Positions 1-10,118 of a DNA stretch of 64,000 nucleotides are shown one piece after another. Position numbers and translations under genes: made by a program. The DNA comes from Aaosphaeria pasadenensis (lineage: Eukaryota; Ascomycota; Dothideomycetes; Pleosporales). How positions within the stretch are numbered: the first letter of the stretch is position 1; each line of letters starts with the position of its first letter. The notes under the pieces are model-generated. The model saw nothing but the letters and a program-made list of their open reading frames with translations, ran no database searches and was not told where the DNA came from. The stretch lies in the NCBI GenBank assembly GCA_022813625.1, contig JAKLMB010000031.1, forward strand, positions 62,001-126,000, in the 5' to 3' direction.

Positions 1-273
1 GAGAAGCGCATCAAGGGGTACTATGGAAGGGTCAATGAATTAGGTGCCGTGAGATTGGAACGCGACGTTGCTGGCATCGTCAATGCTGCTGTGGGGGGTG
101 GTAGATATGGTCTGCGCGACGCCTTCACAAAATGCACGCAGATGACTCTGATAATGAATATGGACGACGACGAATGGGACGACGTGGTGAATGAAGAAGG
201 AGGAGACTCGGGCATTCCGTGGGTCATGGACGCAGAAGAGAGAAATAGAGTGCGAGCGATTGTCAAAGGCTAG
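1..273 (+). CDS. COG4: Conserved oligomeric Golgi complex subunit 4-like protein, C-terminal end (partial)
   Basis: The reading frame is open from base 1 to the TAG at 271-273 and gives the last 90 residues of a protein whose start lies outside the window. The tail has an RLERDVAGIV segment, GGRYGLRDAFTKCTQM, an acidic DDDEWDD stretch and a closing AEERNRVR segment. From memory of the family this pattern matches the C-terminus of fungal COG4, a subunit of the lobe-A half of the COG tether that guides retrograde vesicles to the Golgi. The identification rests on the tail alone, so another large trafficking protein is not excluded. The frame, the codon use and the clean stop argue that it is coding. 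Confidence 0.65.
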   Translation, partial: EKRIKGYYGRVNELGAVRLERDVAGIVNAAVGGGRYGLRDAFTKCTQMTLIMNMDDDEWDDVVNEEGGDSGIPWVMDAEERNRVRAIVKG

Positions 274-940
274 ATGTCCGCCTCAGCCTTGTCAAGCGAC
301 ACACGGTGGTGGTATACACATACATGCACGCACGCGCATTCCCCTCCCCAATGGGGTGGTCGAAGCAAGGCGACACATGTCCCTTGGCAATTAAATCACA
401 ATATCAGCTCGGCAATTGCTGCAGCATTCCACATGTGAGGTTGAGCAATTAGGCTTTTACATTCGGCCGGAATTCCGAGAGGAGAGGTGACTTAAAAGAC
501 AGACGACGCCTACCGTACTAATAAAAAGCAACGAGCCCACTATCTGCTACTAATAATAACATTACTGATAATGTCTGCTAACCCCCTTACCTCCTTTTCC
601 TAGTTGATACCTCGTAGCTCCCGAACCAGACGAGTAAAGTACGAGTAGTGTCCGCACAAGCGAGCAGCAGCGACCACGCGCGTGACCAAATAGAGCGACT
701 GCAGCACTTGGCGAGCTCGGAAAATCCATTCCAGACACTTGTTCCATAATAAACCTTTAGGATTCTTGTACCGTCTCTTCTTTTCCTTCTTGTTTGGCCT
801 TCATTCTCTTTGATTGTTGTTATGTATTGGTCAAACCTCCTTCGTGATTCTCGTCTTGCTTGAAAAGTCCGGTCGTAGTAGGAATATGTTAAGAACACTG
901 AAGAGCTAGCACTTATTGGGATGTCCGACGACCAATCATC
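274..940. other. Intergenic: 3' end of the COG4-like gene and promoter of the GH125 gene
   Basis: I see no coding frame with a proper ATG and no structured RNA. A T-rich and C-rich stretch at about 770-800 lies upstream of the next start codon, as is common in fungal 5' leaders. Confidence 0.5.
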
Positions 941-2602
941 ATGAAGTTTCCATCCTTCCCGTCTGTCGCTTTCGTCGCCTTCATCTATTCAGGACTTCAA
1001 GGAGTTCTGGCACAATGTCCACTATACCAACATTACTCCGCCGAACGCCATGAGCCGTACTCTACCGGAACCTGGAATCTCTCCTATGCCCGGCCAATCC
1101 CGTCTTGTCGAACGTTCTACTCCCAGGAGGTCGAGGACACCATAGAAAGACTACGCCATGTAATCGTCGACCCGGACTTGATGCGCATCTTCGAAAACAG
1201 CTGGCCGAGCACATTGGATACGACAATAGCATGGCGGGGCTTTGCCAACTCCAACTACACCACTGCTCCGGATGAAGACCTGGCCTTTGTGATCACTGGA
1301 GACATCGAAGCAATGTGGTTGCGAGACTCGGCGAATCAACTCCAAGCATATGTGAGCCTGCTGAAAGCGAACGAGAGCTCGAACAGTCTTGCAGCCTTGT
1401 TTCGAGGAGCCATCAACCTGCAAGCCCGATACATCATGGATGCCCCGTTCTGCAATGCCTTTCAGGCTCCTGACGAAGCCGGCATAATGCGCAAGAGCAG
1501 TGCCAATTCCGACACAATCACACCCTACTTTGACTTCTACAAGGTATTCTCCTGCCAGTGGGAGCTCGACTCGGTTGCTTCGTTCCTCCAGCTGTCCTCG
1601 GACTACTTGACTGCAACGCAGGACTACGACTTCTTTGCGCGACACAACTGGACCGCCGCCGTGGACACCATCCTGACCACGGCCCGGAGCATGACCATCA
1701 ATTCGTACTCCGAAGACGGTGTCTGGCTCCATACGCCGTACACCTACTGCGCGCCGTACGGAGGCACCCCGATCAACGACTGCAACGGATCCCCCCACCG
1801 CGGCAACATTGGTCTCATCCGGTCGTACCACCGCCCCTCAGACGACGCATGCACCTACCAGTACCTAATCCCTTCCAACATGATGTTCAGCGCCGCACTC
1901 AACGCCACCGTACCCATCATGTCGTACATCGAGGGCAAGAACCTAAACCTCACGAAGCAGATGCGTGCCATGTCTCGCGGAATCCGCAAGGGCATCGAAG
2001 CCCACGGAATCGTGCGCGATCCCGTACACGGCGACATCTACGCCTACGAGGTCGACGGCTACGGCTCCGCAAACGTCATGGACGACCCTAACATCCCCTC
2101 CCTGCTCTCCGCCCCCTTCATTAACTACCTCCCCCGCGACTCCCCCGTCTACGCAAACACCCGCCGCAAGATCCTCAGCAAGGACAACCCGTACTACTCC
2201 TGGGGCCCCGTCATCACCGGCGTGGGAAGCCCGCACACGCTGCCCGGGCGCGCGTGGCCGATGGCTAGCATCATGGGGATCCTGACGAGCGACAACGACG
2301 CCGAGATCGTGAGGTTTCTATCCGACCTCGTCGGCAGCACGGATGGGTTGGGCGTCATGCACGAGAGCGTCAGCAGCCATCAGCCCGGCATCTGGAGTAG
2401 ACAGTGGTGAGTTTGTACAGTCTAGTTCAAGTTCTTCTCTATACTTCGCGTGCCTAACAGCACGTGCTCCAGGTTCTCATGGGCAAACGGCCTCTTCGGC
2501 CAAGCCATCCTCGACCTCGAGAAGCGGAAACCGCATATCTTGAAAATGGGCTTCCAGCACAAACTACCCAAGCACAAACGCCCGGACAATGATCCGTTTT
2601 AG
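941..2602 (+). CDS. Secreted GH125 exo-alpha-1,6-mannosidase (Mug157-like)
   Basis: Two exons, 941-2406 and 2473-2602, are joined across a 66-base GT-AG intron (GTGAGT donor, CCAG acceptor) that splits a Trp codon. The product is about 531 residues. Residues 1-24 look like a signal peptide ending near GVLAQC. The mature part carries GH125 hallmarks: an AWRGFANSN segment, then FVITGDIEAMWLRDSANQL, and near the C-terminus a SWGPVITG and PGRAWPMASIMG region. GH125 enzymes remove non-reducing alpha-1,6-linked mannose, so this one probably trims fungal N-glycans or mannans in the secretory pathway or outside the cell. The short second exon completes the domain with FSWANGLFGQAILDL. Several Asn-X-Ser/Thr sites fit a secreted glycoprotein. 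It converges on the HET gene. S. pombe mug157 is the named relative. Confidence 0.92.
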
Positions 2603-3106
2603 ATCCAATCCGCGCTTTCCAAACAACCAGAGAGAAAAGAAATCCCATGAAAAGGAGAATGCGAAAGAAGAAGAAAACATAGTAGGAAAATCCTAGGACC
2701 TAAGTCACGATTGCGAAAAAGATAGGGAGGGAGGTGAATGAGTCCCTGCTATTATGCTCTTTTCTCGTCGGAGGACGTTTTGTATGTCCCTCTCACCTCC
2801 ATTCCCGTCCTCCTCCCTACATCAACAGCAACGAAAGAAAGGAAGCAGACACCCTGGGAGGCAAAATGGTAGAAGATCTAGAGAAAGGAAAAGAAAGAAG
2901 GGCAGTCAAGAATCACCCGCTAGCTACTGTCGTATGGCGGTTGGCTCCACAGCCCAACCGTTGCGCATTTTTATATAATGAAATCCATTATTATGAAACA
3001 ACATCAAGTCCAACCACAAACTTCAATTTCTATTTTCCGTTTGGAAAGACTATTCTGCTTGACGTCTAGCTGTTTGCTTCATCCCTCATCATGTACTCAT
3101 TCCCAA
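2603..3106. other. Intergenic between convergent genes
   Basis: This is shared 3' flank of the GH125 gene (plus) and the HET gene (minus). It is A- and G-rich at 2630-2700. The short open frames here lack any recognisable protein character. Confidence 0.5.
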
Positions 3107-4976
3107 TCACCGAAAATGCATAAGTCGAGGCCGGTCGGTTATCGTTATATTCCCATTACTCATCCTGCTATGCAAGTAGCAGTCTCCAAGAAGTTTGAAG
3201 GACTCGCCAGCAGACCTAATTACAAATGGAACCGCAGAACCTGCAAGGAAGCAGATCTGATCATCCAACGTTGTAGTCTCTGGCACCCAAGCCAAATCTC
3301 CACGTCTAGTGATGGCAAACTTTCGACCTGCGGTAAGTTCGCAAAACAAACTCTCGTAGATCACAGAGCTATCCGGATTGCGAGTCTCTGGAAACTCTAA
3401 TCTGTATTTCATACCTGTTGCGAGTTTCCTATGAAGCGATTGGAATCCGGCGATATACTCAGACCCAGGTACGGCAAGTCGTAAACGTAATGAATTGAAC
3501 GCCATGGTTCGGCAAAATACTTCGAGGAATGCCTCTCTATGCCGACTATATCTTCGAGCTAATAAATAGCACATGATCTGCCAGTTCAGGGCGGCCTTGA
3601 ACATCTTGTCCAAGAGATCAGTTGCTAGATAAGGGTTTCTGAGACCAGCAATCGACATCGAGTCTACGATGATGCTCGGACGGTCCACAGTGTATCCCGA
3701 AATTGCCATGACCTGTCTATGTCAGTTAACCATAGCTGGATAGCTGATGTTAGAGAGTTACCTTGCCAGAGATTATGGCATGACTATAATCATGAGCAAA
3801 CCAGGCGGTACCTGGATAATACCGCGTCAATGGAACAAACCTGAAGCCCACTGGTCTCCAATCCGGTACCCAGCTTGGTAGGCCCGGTGGGTGTGGGGTC
3901 GTAGTTTTGCAGGCGAGAAACCTACTTGTACGTTCTTTCGTCCCTATCAAAGGACTGCGACTGGGATTGTGTAGTGTTGAGCTGTACCAGTCTGTATGAG
4001 CTACCGGCAGCGTCAGAGCAAGACTAGTAATTTCCGTGTAGACCGCCACTAAGTCTTTTTTGTAATCAACGATCTCCATACTTACAGCAGTCTGCGTTGA
4101 TAAAAGAGCAAAGACTCTGTCGCGGGGATCTGTTGCTTCAAGTAGCTGACTTTTCGTCCATAAGTCTACGAGTCGAGTATCCATCGTGCTCTCTATTTCG
4201 CGAACATGGTTGTCAAGACCGAAAGCAAATGCTCTCAATATGAGATCCCTGTCCTTTGAAATATCGGCACTGTTCATGGCAAGGGTTTCTCCAATTGCTG
4301 CGCATGCTCCTGTAGCAAATGCAAACCACACAAAGCGTTCGCTAGGGATTTCCAGAGCACCAGACATGAATACTGATCGAGTCGCGTTCAGGAACTCCTG
4401 TACGACCCACACACGCCCGAACCAAGGACGAGAAATGAGCGAGGCCCAACCAGCCCATCCTCGATGAGTGACTGGTAGCCCGACATCTGTCAAAGATTTA
4501 GACCTAAGGTGACCTATATCTGAATTGATCTTATGCTTCCGAATGAAAACATTGATCAAATGGACTGCCTCGTTGTCGAATTGCTCTTGTTTCCCAAGCC
4601 AATATATAACTTTCGCGGCTTGCTTGTATATGTCTCGCATCATGCTGACCTGGACACCCTTCTCCTTGTCATCTTGCTGGTTTATACAGATAGCATCTAC
4701 CCATAGCCAACCATTGAATCCGGTTTTCTGCAGACAGGACAAGACTTCCCAGAGGTTGCGGGTAACGGGTACACGACGGTCATTACAGGTCACCCAAGAT
4801 GGCGGTGACGGATTACCCCAGACGTAGGAAAGAGCCGTATATTGTACACCCGTGTCGAGTCCAAAATGATCAAAGTCGATCTCAATCCTTTCGGATTTTT
4901 TCTTATGCTGAATGCGCAGCAGGCGGATATCTCTTGGGTGCTTGAACGAGCAGTAAAGTGACGGAGTAGACGACAT
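3107..4976 (-). CDS. HET-domain (heterokaryon incompatibility) protein
   Basis: Two exons, 3762-4976 and 3107-3712, are joined in phase 0 across a 49-base intron (GTAACT donor, ACAG acceptor), giving about 606 residues. The HET domain fills roughly residues 45-200. Its blocks are clear: YTALSYVWGNPS near residue 47, WLWVDAICINQQD near 90, then MMRDIYKQAAKVIYWLG, and PWFGRVWVVQEF further on. The end of the protein has the LAGSAVPFVIR ... KLLGDCYLHSRM pattern usual at the C-terminus of these proteins. HET-domain proteins trigger cell death after fusion of unlike hyphae, but most genomic copies have no tested role. No NACHT, WD40 or other partner domain is visible. Without the intron the protein would lose its conserved tail, which supports the model. 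Confidence 0.9.
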
Positions 4977-5451
4977 TTTCCTGTTCAGTGGAATGCTCGC
5001 GACTACCTCCGTCTCAAATTGTTATAACTATTAAGTTTTAGAAGGTTATCGCAGGGCCAACGCACAGCTTCCGGTGAGCAGACCGGTCCCTGGGCCACAC
5101 AGCCTCGCTTGGCCCATGCTTCAGCCTTGCCTTACAGCGCGAGATCACCTGGCATCAACGGGGCCATGGAAGGGGAGGGACGCGGCAGGGCTGACTAGCG
5201 GAGGGATACGAACATACATGCATACCCGATGCATAGAACGAAATTCAAAGGGTCTTATCGCACATTGGGTATATTCATTTTAGTAACGGCTACCATACCA
5301 GAACCGAGGCCTTTTTTGTTGGAGCTGAGTCCAAGAAAGTCGAGAGAGAAACGCCAGACGCTATGCCATGTACCTATGCAACAACATATGATGTGAAGAC
5401 CATGCCCCGCGGAAGTGCAGGGAGGCGAAGAGAAAAAGAAAGAGCAGCAGG
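4977..5451. other. Intergenic: HET promoter and SOF1 3' flank
   Basis: No protein or RNA gene seen. The HET gene (minus) would have its promoter here, and SOF1 (minus) ends at 5452. Confidence 0.5.
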
Positions 5452-6969
5452 CTATTGCTCCCGAGCCAACACCATCTTCTCTCTTTCCGACTTCCTCCTC
5501 GTCTGTCCCTTCTTCGTGTGTCGGCGTTCGTTCTCCTCCCTCCTCTTGATCGCCTTGAGCTCCTCGCTCTTGATCTCGCCGGCCTTCTTGACGGACTTGG
5601 GCACGTGCCTGTGGCGGGCGATGCGCCTGATCTCCGGCATGTGCTTGTACTTCTCCTTGAGTGCGTCGTCGTACTGGAGTTTCTGGCGCAGGGCAAACGA
5701 CTTGACGCCTTGTCTGGCCGATGCTTTCGCACGCCAAAGACGGATATTGCCGTCATCGCTGCCGCTGAGGATGTAGTTGTTGTCTGGTGTCCAGGCTGCA
5801 CGGGTGGGTCAGTGACATTGTTATCGTCATGGATGCGACGGGGTTGTGAATGCTTACCGACTGAGAAAACACGCTGCATTCGTCTAGTGTGGTATATATC
5901 TCGAGAGTGACCAGACGATCGAGACCAAAGACGCACAGTGCGATCGTAAGATCCAGAAACCAATTCCTCGCCCGTGGGGCTAAACTCGACGCTCATGACG
6001 GCCGCAACGTGGTCCTTGAGGACGTTGAGGGCGCGCTTCATGTTTCGCATGTCAAATATGTATACATTGTGGTCTTCGTTGGCGACGGCGAAGTTGAAGG
6101 CCTCCATAGGGTTCCTAGAACTTATGTTAATGAATGAACTTTGCCCGTTCTTCTTTCCCACACGTACCACGAGATGTCGTTGCTCGCAAAGTTCAGCACA
6201 GTGCGGTGAAGCGGTTGTGATGTGCGTAAGTCGTATAATATGATCGAACGATCAGAAGCACACGATGCCAGTATCGAGGTTTCCGTCTGGTTGAACTTGA
6301 CAGAGCTGATCGTCTCGATGGCGGTTGGCCAAACCAAGCTTTGAACTGGGGCTGTGGAGACCCTTGAAACGTCATAGATAGCGATATTGCTCGAAGCAGC
6401 AGCGAAGGATGGTATGGAACGGTGATGCGATATCGAGGTAAAAGCATGTGCACCCATCCATGTACCGACGGGCTCCTTGGACTTGGTGTATGGCTCAAAC
6501 AGGTGCACTTTGCGGTCGGATCCGCAGGTAAGCAACCTCTTGTCGCGAGTCCAAGAAAGTCCCTTGACCATGTTCTCATGGGCCTGAGCCTGCCACAATT
6601 CCTCCCGGGTGGTCATGTCCCATAACTTTACAACCCCATCACCAGAGCCGCTTGCGAAGTGTTCGAGAGATTCGGGGTCTTTGGCAAAACTGTAGACACC
6701 ATCGACATGGCCTGGCTCGAAGTCTGCGAGGAAGGGTTTGGCAAACATGCGCTGCACACAGGAGGGTTAGCATTCATAAGAAAAACTTGCAAAGGGGACT
6801 GAATGAACATAAAACTTACCTCAACCTTTGTCGCATTGAGGGCACGAGTATACTCTCTAGCACGCTCGAAAGGGTGCATTTCCGGGTTCAGATTGCGGTG
6901 CACCTTTGTCACATTTGACCCAGGTGCCTGCGTCGTAGCAGGCGACCTGCTGAGCGTCTTGATCTTCAT
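5452..6969 (-). CDS. SOF1: SOF1/DCAF13-like WD40 protein of the U3 snoRNP (small-subunit processome)
   Basis: Four exons (6820-6969, 6168-6751, 5858-6114, 5452-5795) with three GT-AG introns of 68, 53 and 62 bases give 444 residues, close to human DCAF13 (445). Exon 1 encodes MKIKTLSRSPATTQ... and NLNPEMHPFERAREYTRALN, the family's N-terminal signature. WD40 blades follow (for example GSGDGVVKLWD, SGSYDRTVRLW and SGSDDGNIRLW). The tail is the highly basic Sof1-like domain, with MPEIRRIARHRHVPK and many Lys/Arg/Glu residues. Sof1 works in the nucleolus on 18S rRNA maturation. The gene starts 228 bases from the divergent eL27 gene, which suggests shared control of two ribosome-production genes. 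The product assignment is firm; the exon joins restore one frame through all blades. Confidence 0.93.
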
Positions 6970-7197
6970 GGTGCGGGCGCAACAATGGACAAAGTTCTGT
7001 TCCGATGTTTTCTGCGGTCCAATGCGATGATGGTAGAATAAAGTTTTTGGGGCGAGGCGACCGGGGGGTCGGGGTTTCTGACTAAGCTAGGGTTCGCTTA
7101 ACTTTGGTGCCACACCTGAATATTGTCGACACTCGCGAACCTCCATCAATTATCACGACCTACTAACCCTCCCACACGCCGCAGGAAATCAGTCACG
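6970..7197. promoter_or_regulatory. Short divergent promoter between SOF1 and eL27
   Basis: Only 228 bases separate the two start codons, which face away from each other. The region holds GGGGTCGGGGTTT at about 7060 and TAGGGTTCG at about 7089. I list it as a probable bidirectional promoter because both products act in ribosome production. The individual sites are not proven. Confidence 0.6.
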
Positions 7198-8003
7198 ATG
7201 AAGTTGTGAGTGCAGCCCCGAACTCAATACGATTGCGATCCTTCAATGCGAGGCGGAGGAAACACTGGTCAGCGACATGCGGTCACTTCCCACAGAGGCG
7301 TTCACACAATCGCTTGGCTCAGGTTTCTCTCGTCGACGTAAACTGGATTTTTTTCTACATCTTCAAAATTCAAGAATGAACATGCGCTAACAATTCTTTC
7401 ACAGCCTCAAGGTCGGACGCGTTGTCGTACGTTTTTCCTCGCTCGCACAATGAATTTCGAGACGTTTGTCAACAGCCCACTCACAATTTCGCGCAGATCA
7501 TCACTCGAGGCCGCTACGCCGGTAAGAAGTGCGTAATCATCCAGCCTCTCGACAACGGCACCAAGTCGCTCCCCTTCCCTCACGCACTCGTCGCCGGCAT
7601 TGAGAGGTACCCATCGAAAGTCACCCGCCGCATGTCGAAGAGCAAGCAGCAGAAGAAGTCCAAGGTCAAGCCTTTCGTCAAGCAGGTCAACTGTGCGTAT
7701 ACCCAGAGAGAAAATTTTCTTCCACCTCGCACTCTCCATTGCAGAGTGTGAGGAGATGCGAGAGTGGTTGGAATTAGGATTTTTTGTGATAGAACGTGGA
7801 AGACTGATGATATCCTGGCAGACACCCATTTGATGCCCACCCGCTACACCCTCGAGCTCGAGAACCTCAAGGGTGTCCTCAGCAACGACACATTCAAGGA
7901 GGTTTCCCAGAGGGAGGACGCCAAGAAGACGGTGAAGAAGGCTTTCGAGGAGCGATACACGTCAGGAAAGAACAGGTGGTTCTTCACTCCGCTGCGATTC
8001 TAG
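7198..8003 (+). CDS. RPL27: 60S ribosomal protein eL27
   Basis: Four exons (7198-7205, 7405-7426, 7497-7692, 7822-8003) give a 135-residue protein, the usual size for eL27. The first exon has only eight coding bases and the second 22, a pattern common in fungal ribosomal protein genes. The joined protein runs MKFLKVGRVVIITRGRYAGK, then RYPSKVTRRMSKSKQQKKS, VNYTHLMPTRYTLELENLKG, and ends FEERYTSGKNRWFFTPLRF. These are diagnostic eL27 segments, with a KOW-type start. It is a structural protein of the large ribosomal subunit. All introns have GT-AG ends, and each join keeps the conserved sequence in frame. It converges on the CAP20-like gene. Confidence 0.97.
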
Positions 8004-9436
8004 ATGTGTGGCAGTTTCTTTTCGGTCGGTCGGTTGGTCAGTTGGTCGGTCGGTCGGTCCAATTCATGGCTGGGGCGTCATTATTGAAGGACACTTTCTG
8101 CATGTGTGCGCATGTGTGGGGTCGTGTGTGTGACTCTCAGTGAACCTGGTCTCCCGCATCCCACATGTTGCGAAAGAGCACACTTGGGATGAGCATACAG
8201 GGGATGTACAGGGAACGAGTCACGAAAAAAGAAACAAAATTAAAAGGAAATGGCCGTCCTTGCCATCCGGACATGTACTGAAAACTTGATCAATGAGGCG
8301 TACAAACAATTTCCCAATTTCACCACCACGAGCCCCGTCTGGACAGACGTTCGATGATCTACCTTGATGTGATGAAGGAGAGCATAGCGAACCTCTGTGC
8401 CCGTTCGTCTGTACTCGCTAACGCAGTGCTGCTTCGGTCTTCTACTTACCCTAGAGATAGAGATTACCCGACACCCTTCATGGACACGCCCTCAACTTCA
8501 TCCTCGCCGACGACGCCATGCGCCCTGCTAACATCAGATAGAGAGTACTCGACCCACATCACGGACACCCACTCCCAATCGCCATCGCAGAGAAGCATTT
8601 ACGGGAAAACACATCTCGGCAACACGTCCGCCTTCCCCAGACGCACTAACATAATTCCAAGCGCTCACCGTCACATGTATCACCTTCGCTACAGCCTACC
8701 AGCATATCTCCATACATTGTCACGATATCACAAATATCACCACCCCACACTACCCCACGATAAAAGGCATGCTTGAGTCTTTTCACTAGGAAACATCGCA
8801 ACAGTTGAAGGAGACCCAAATATGACATAATACCTACCTAACCTAATATCTATCTATCAATATATCCCATCCCATGTGCCCAAGCCCAACAAGCAAAGTA
8901 CGAGTACTTAAGAGAGGAGAGAAGTATCATAACCGAAGGGGTGTAAAAAAATAAAACGAACAAATTGGTGAGACACTCCGCCCGGCCCCTCGCTCCGAAG
9001 CCCAAGACTTTCCGAACGAAAGAAGAGAGAGAGAGAGAAGTAATTGATCTAATTAACTAGAGTTTCGAAACAAGTAAAAATGGAAAAGAAAGCAAAGGAA
9101 GAAAAGGGGCTTTGTCTGTCTGTCTTCTCGTCGTCGTAGTCGTCGTCGTCGCGGAATACGAAAAATAGTACAAAAAATAATCTTCGAGATATTTTTTTCC
9201 CGCCGCAACCCTGCGAGCCAACCACCCAATTCCTCCTCCCGAACTGACTTTGCGAACGACAGGATCTTAAAAAACAGCCCCCCTGAGGAAGAAACGACGT
9301 GGAGGGGGTAATCAAAAAAAAAAAATGTCAAAAAATGAAACACATTACTACCATCGACGGACACTCGCCAGCTAGCTAGCCAGCATGCTCGTCCGCCCTC
9401 TTAGTATGACAATTTGTAAGGACCTCCAACGTGAAT
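8004..9436. other. Intergenic between convergent genes, with simple-sequence tracts
   Basis: No gene seen in 1.4 kb between eL27 (plus) and the CAP20-like gene (minus). It contains the GGTC tandem tract at 8023-8060, a GA-rich run near 9025, a GTC-type run near 9127-9150 and a short poly-A tract near 9315. Confidence 0.5.
8023..8060. repeat. Tandem CGGT/TGGT tetranucleotide tract
   Basis: The tract reads as repeated CGGT units with a few CGGT-to-TGGT changes, over about 38 bases just 3' of the eL27 stop codon. It is probably in the 3' UTR and no function is apparent. Confidence 0.8.
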
Positions 9437-10118
9437 CTACTGCCTCACCTTGACCTCGTCGACCTTCTTCGCGACCGTCTCCTCTCCCTTCGCCCACCAG
9501 TTCTTCACGACGCTGAGGCCGTCATGAGCGACCTTGAGCTCGGTGCTGACGATGGCCTTGGCCGTCTTTCCCCAGCCGTCCTGGCCGCCCGTCTTCTTGT
9601 ACTCGTCCTCCCAGGTGCTGAAGACGTACTGCTTTCCCTTTCCGACGAGGCTGAGGGGAACCCCGACGACGGACTTGACCTTCTCCTTCAGGGTGGAGGT
9701 CTCCTCCTTGACGATCGGGAACTGCGTGTCGAGGTTCGTGAGGCCGGAGTCTCCGAGCTCGTCGGCGCGGGAGAGGTACGGGTGCAGGTAGGAGTAGGGG
9801 GTCTGGAGGTACGGGTGGAGCGGGGCGACGAATTGGGCGTAGGTCTTGTGGAAGATGGTGAGGGATTTGGCGCCGTAGGGATGGGCACGGTAGTATTCGA
9901 GGGAGTCGTGGACGACGGGGTAGGATTGGAGATGCTGGTGGTTGGGGTTAGGATCGAGACTGTAGATGGGGGTGTATAGAGGAAGAAGGTGGGCTTACTG
10001 ATAGGACTTTTGAGGATGGCTTCTCGCCGTTGGTCAAGGGAGTTCCATTGGTGGTGGTGGGGGTTGCGCTCATGTTGCCGTTGGTGTAGACGGAGCCGTC
10101 CTTCTCAGCGTGTGGCAT
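9437..10118 (-). CDS. CAP20/perilipin-like lipid-droplet protein
   Basis: Two exons, 9999-10118 and 9437-9934, are joined in phase 0 across a 64-base intron (GTAAGC donor, CCAG acceptor), giving 205 residues. After a Thr/Asn-rich N-terminus (residues 1-38), the body reads SYPVVHDSLEYYRAHPYGAK, then QTPYSYLHPYLSRADELGD and LDTQFPIVKEET. It ends with GKGKQYVFSTWEDEYKKTGG and a Lys-rich tail. This layout matches the small fungal perilipin homologues such as Colletotrichum CAP20, which coat lipid droplets and affect appressorium function and turgor in pathogens. A role here is inferred from the family. The start is the first ATG giving a frame through the donor site. Confidence 0.85.

Noticed and set aside
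1151..1831. Minus-strand frame of 226 codons within the GH125 gene
   Set aside because: It overlaps a gene with a clear family match and its own sequence shows no domain features.
9431..9979. Plus-strand frame of 182 codons opposite the CAP20-like gene
   Set aside because: Its acidic/Leu-Val-rich sequence is the mirror of a well-supported minus-strand gene.
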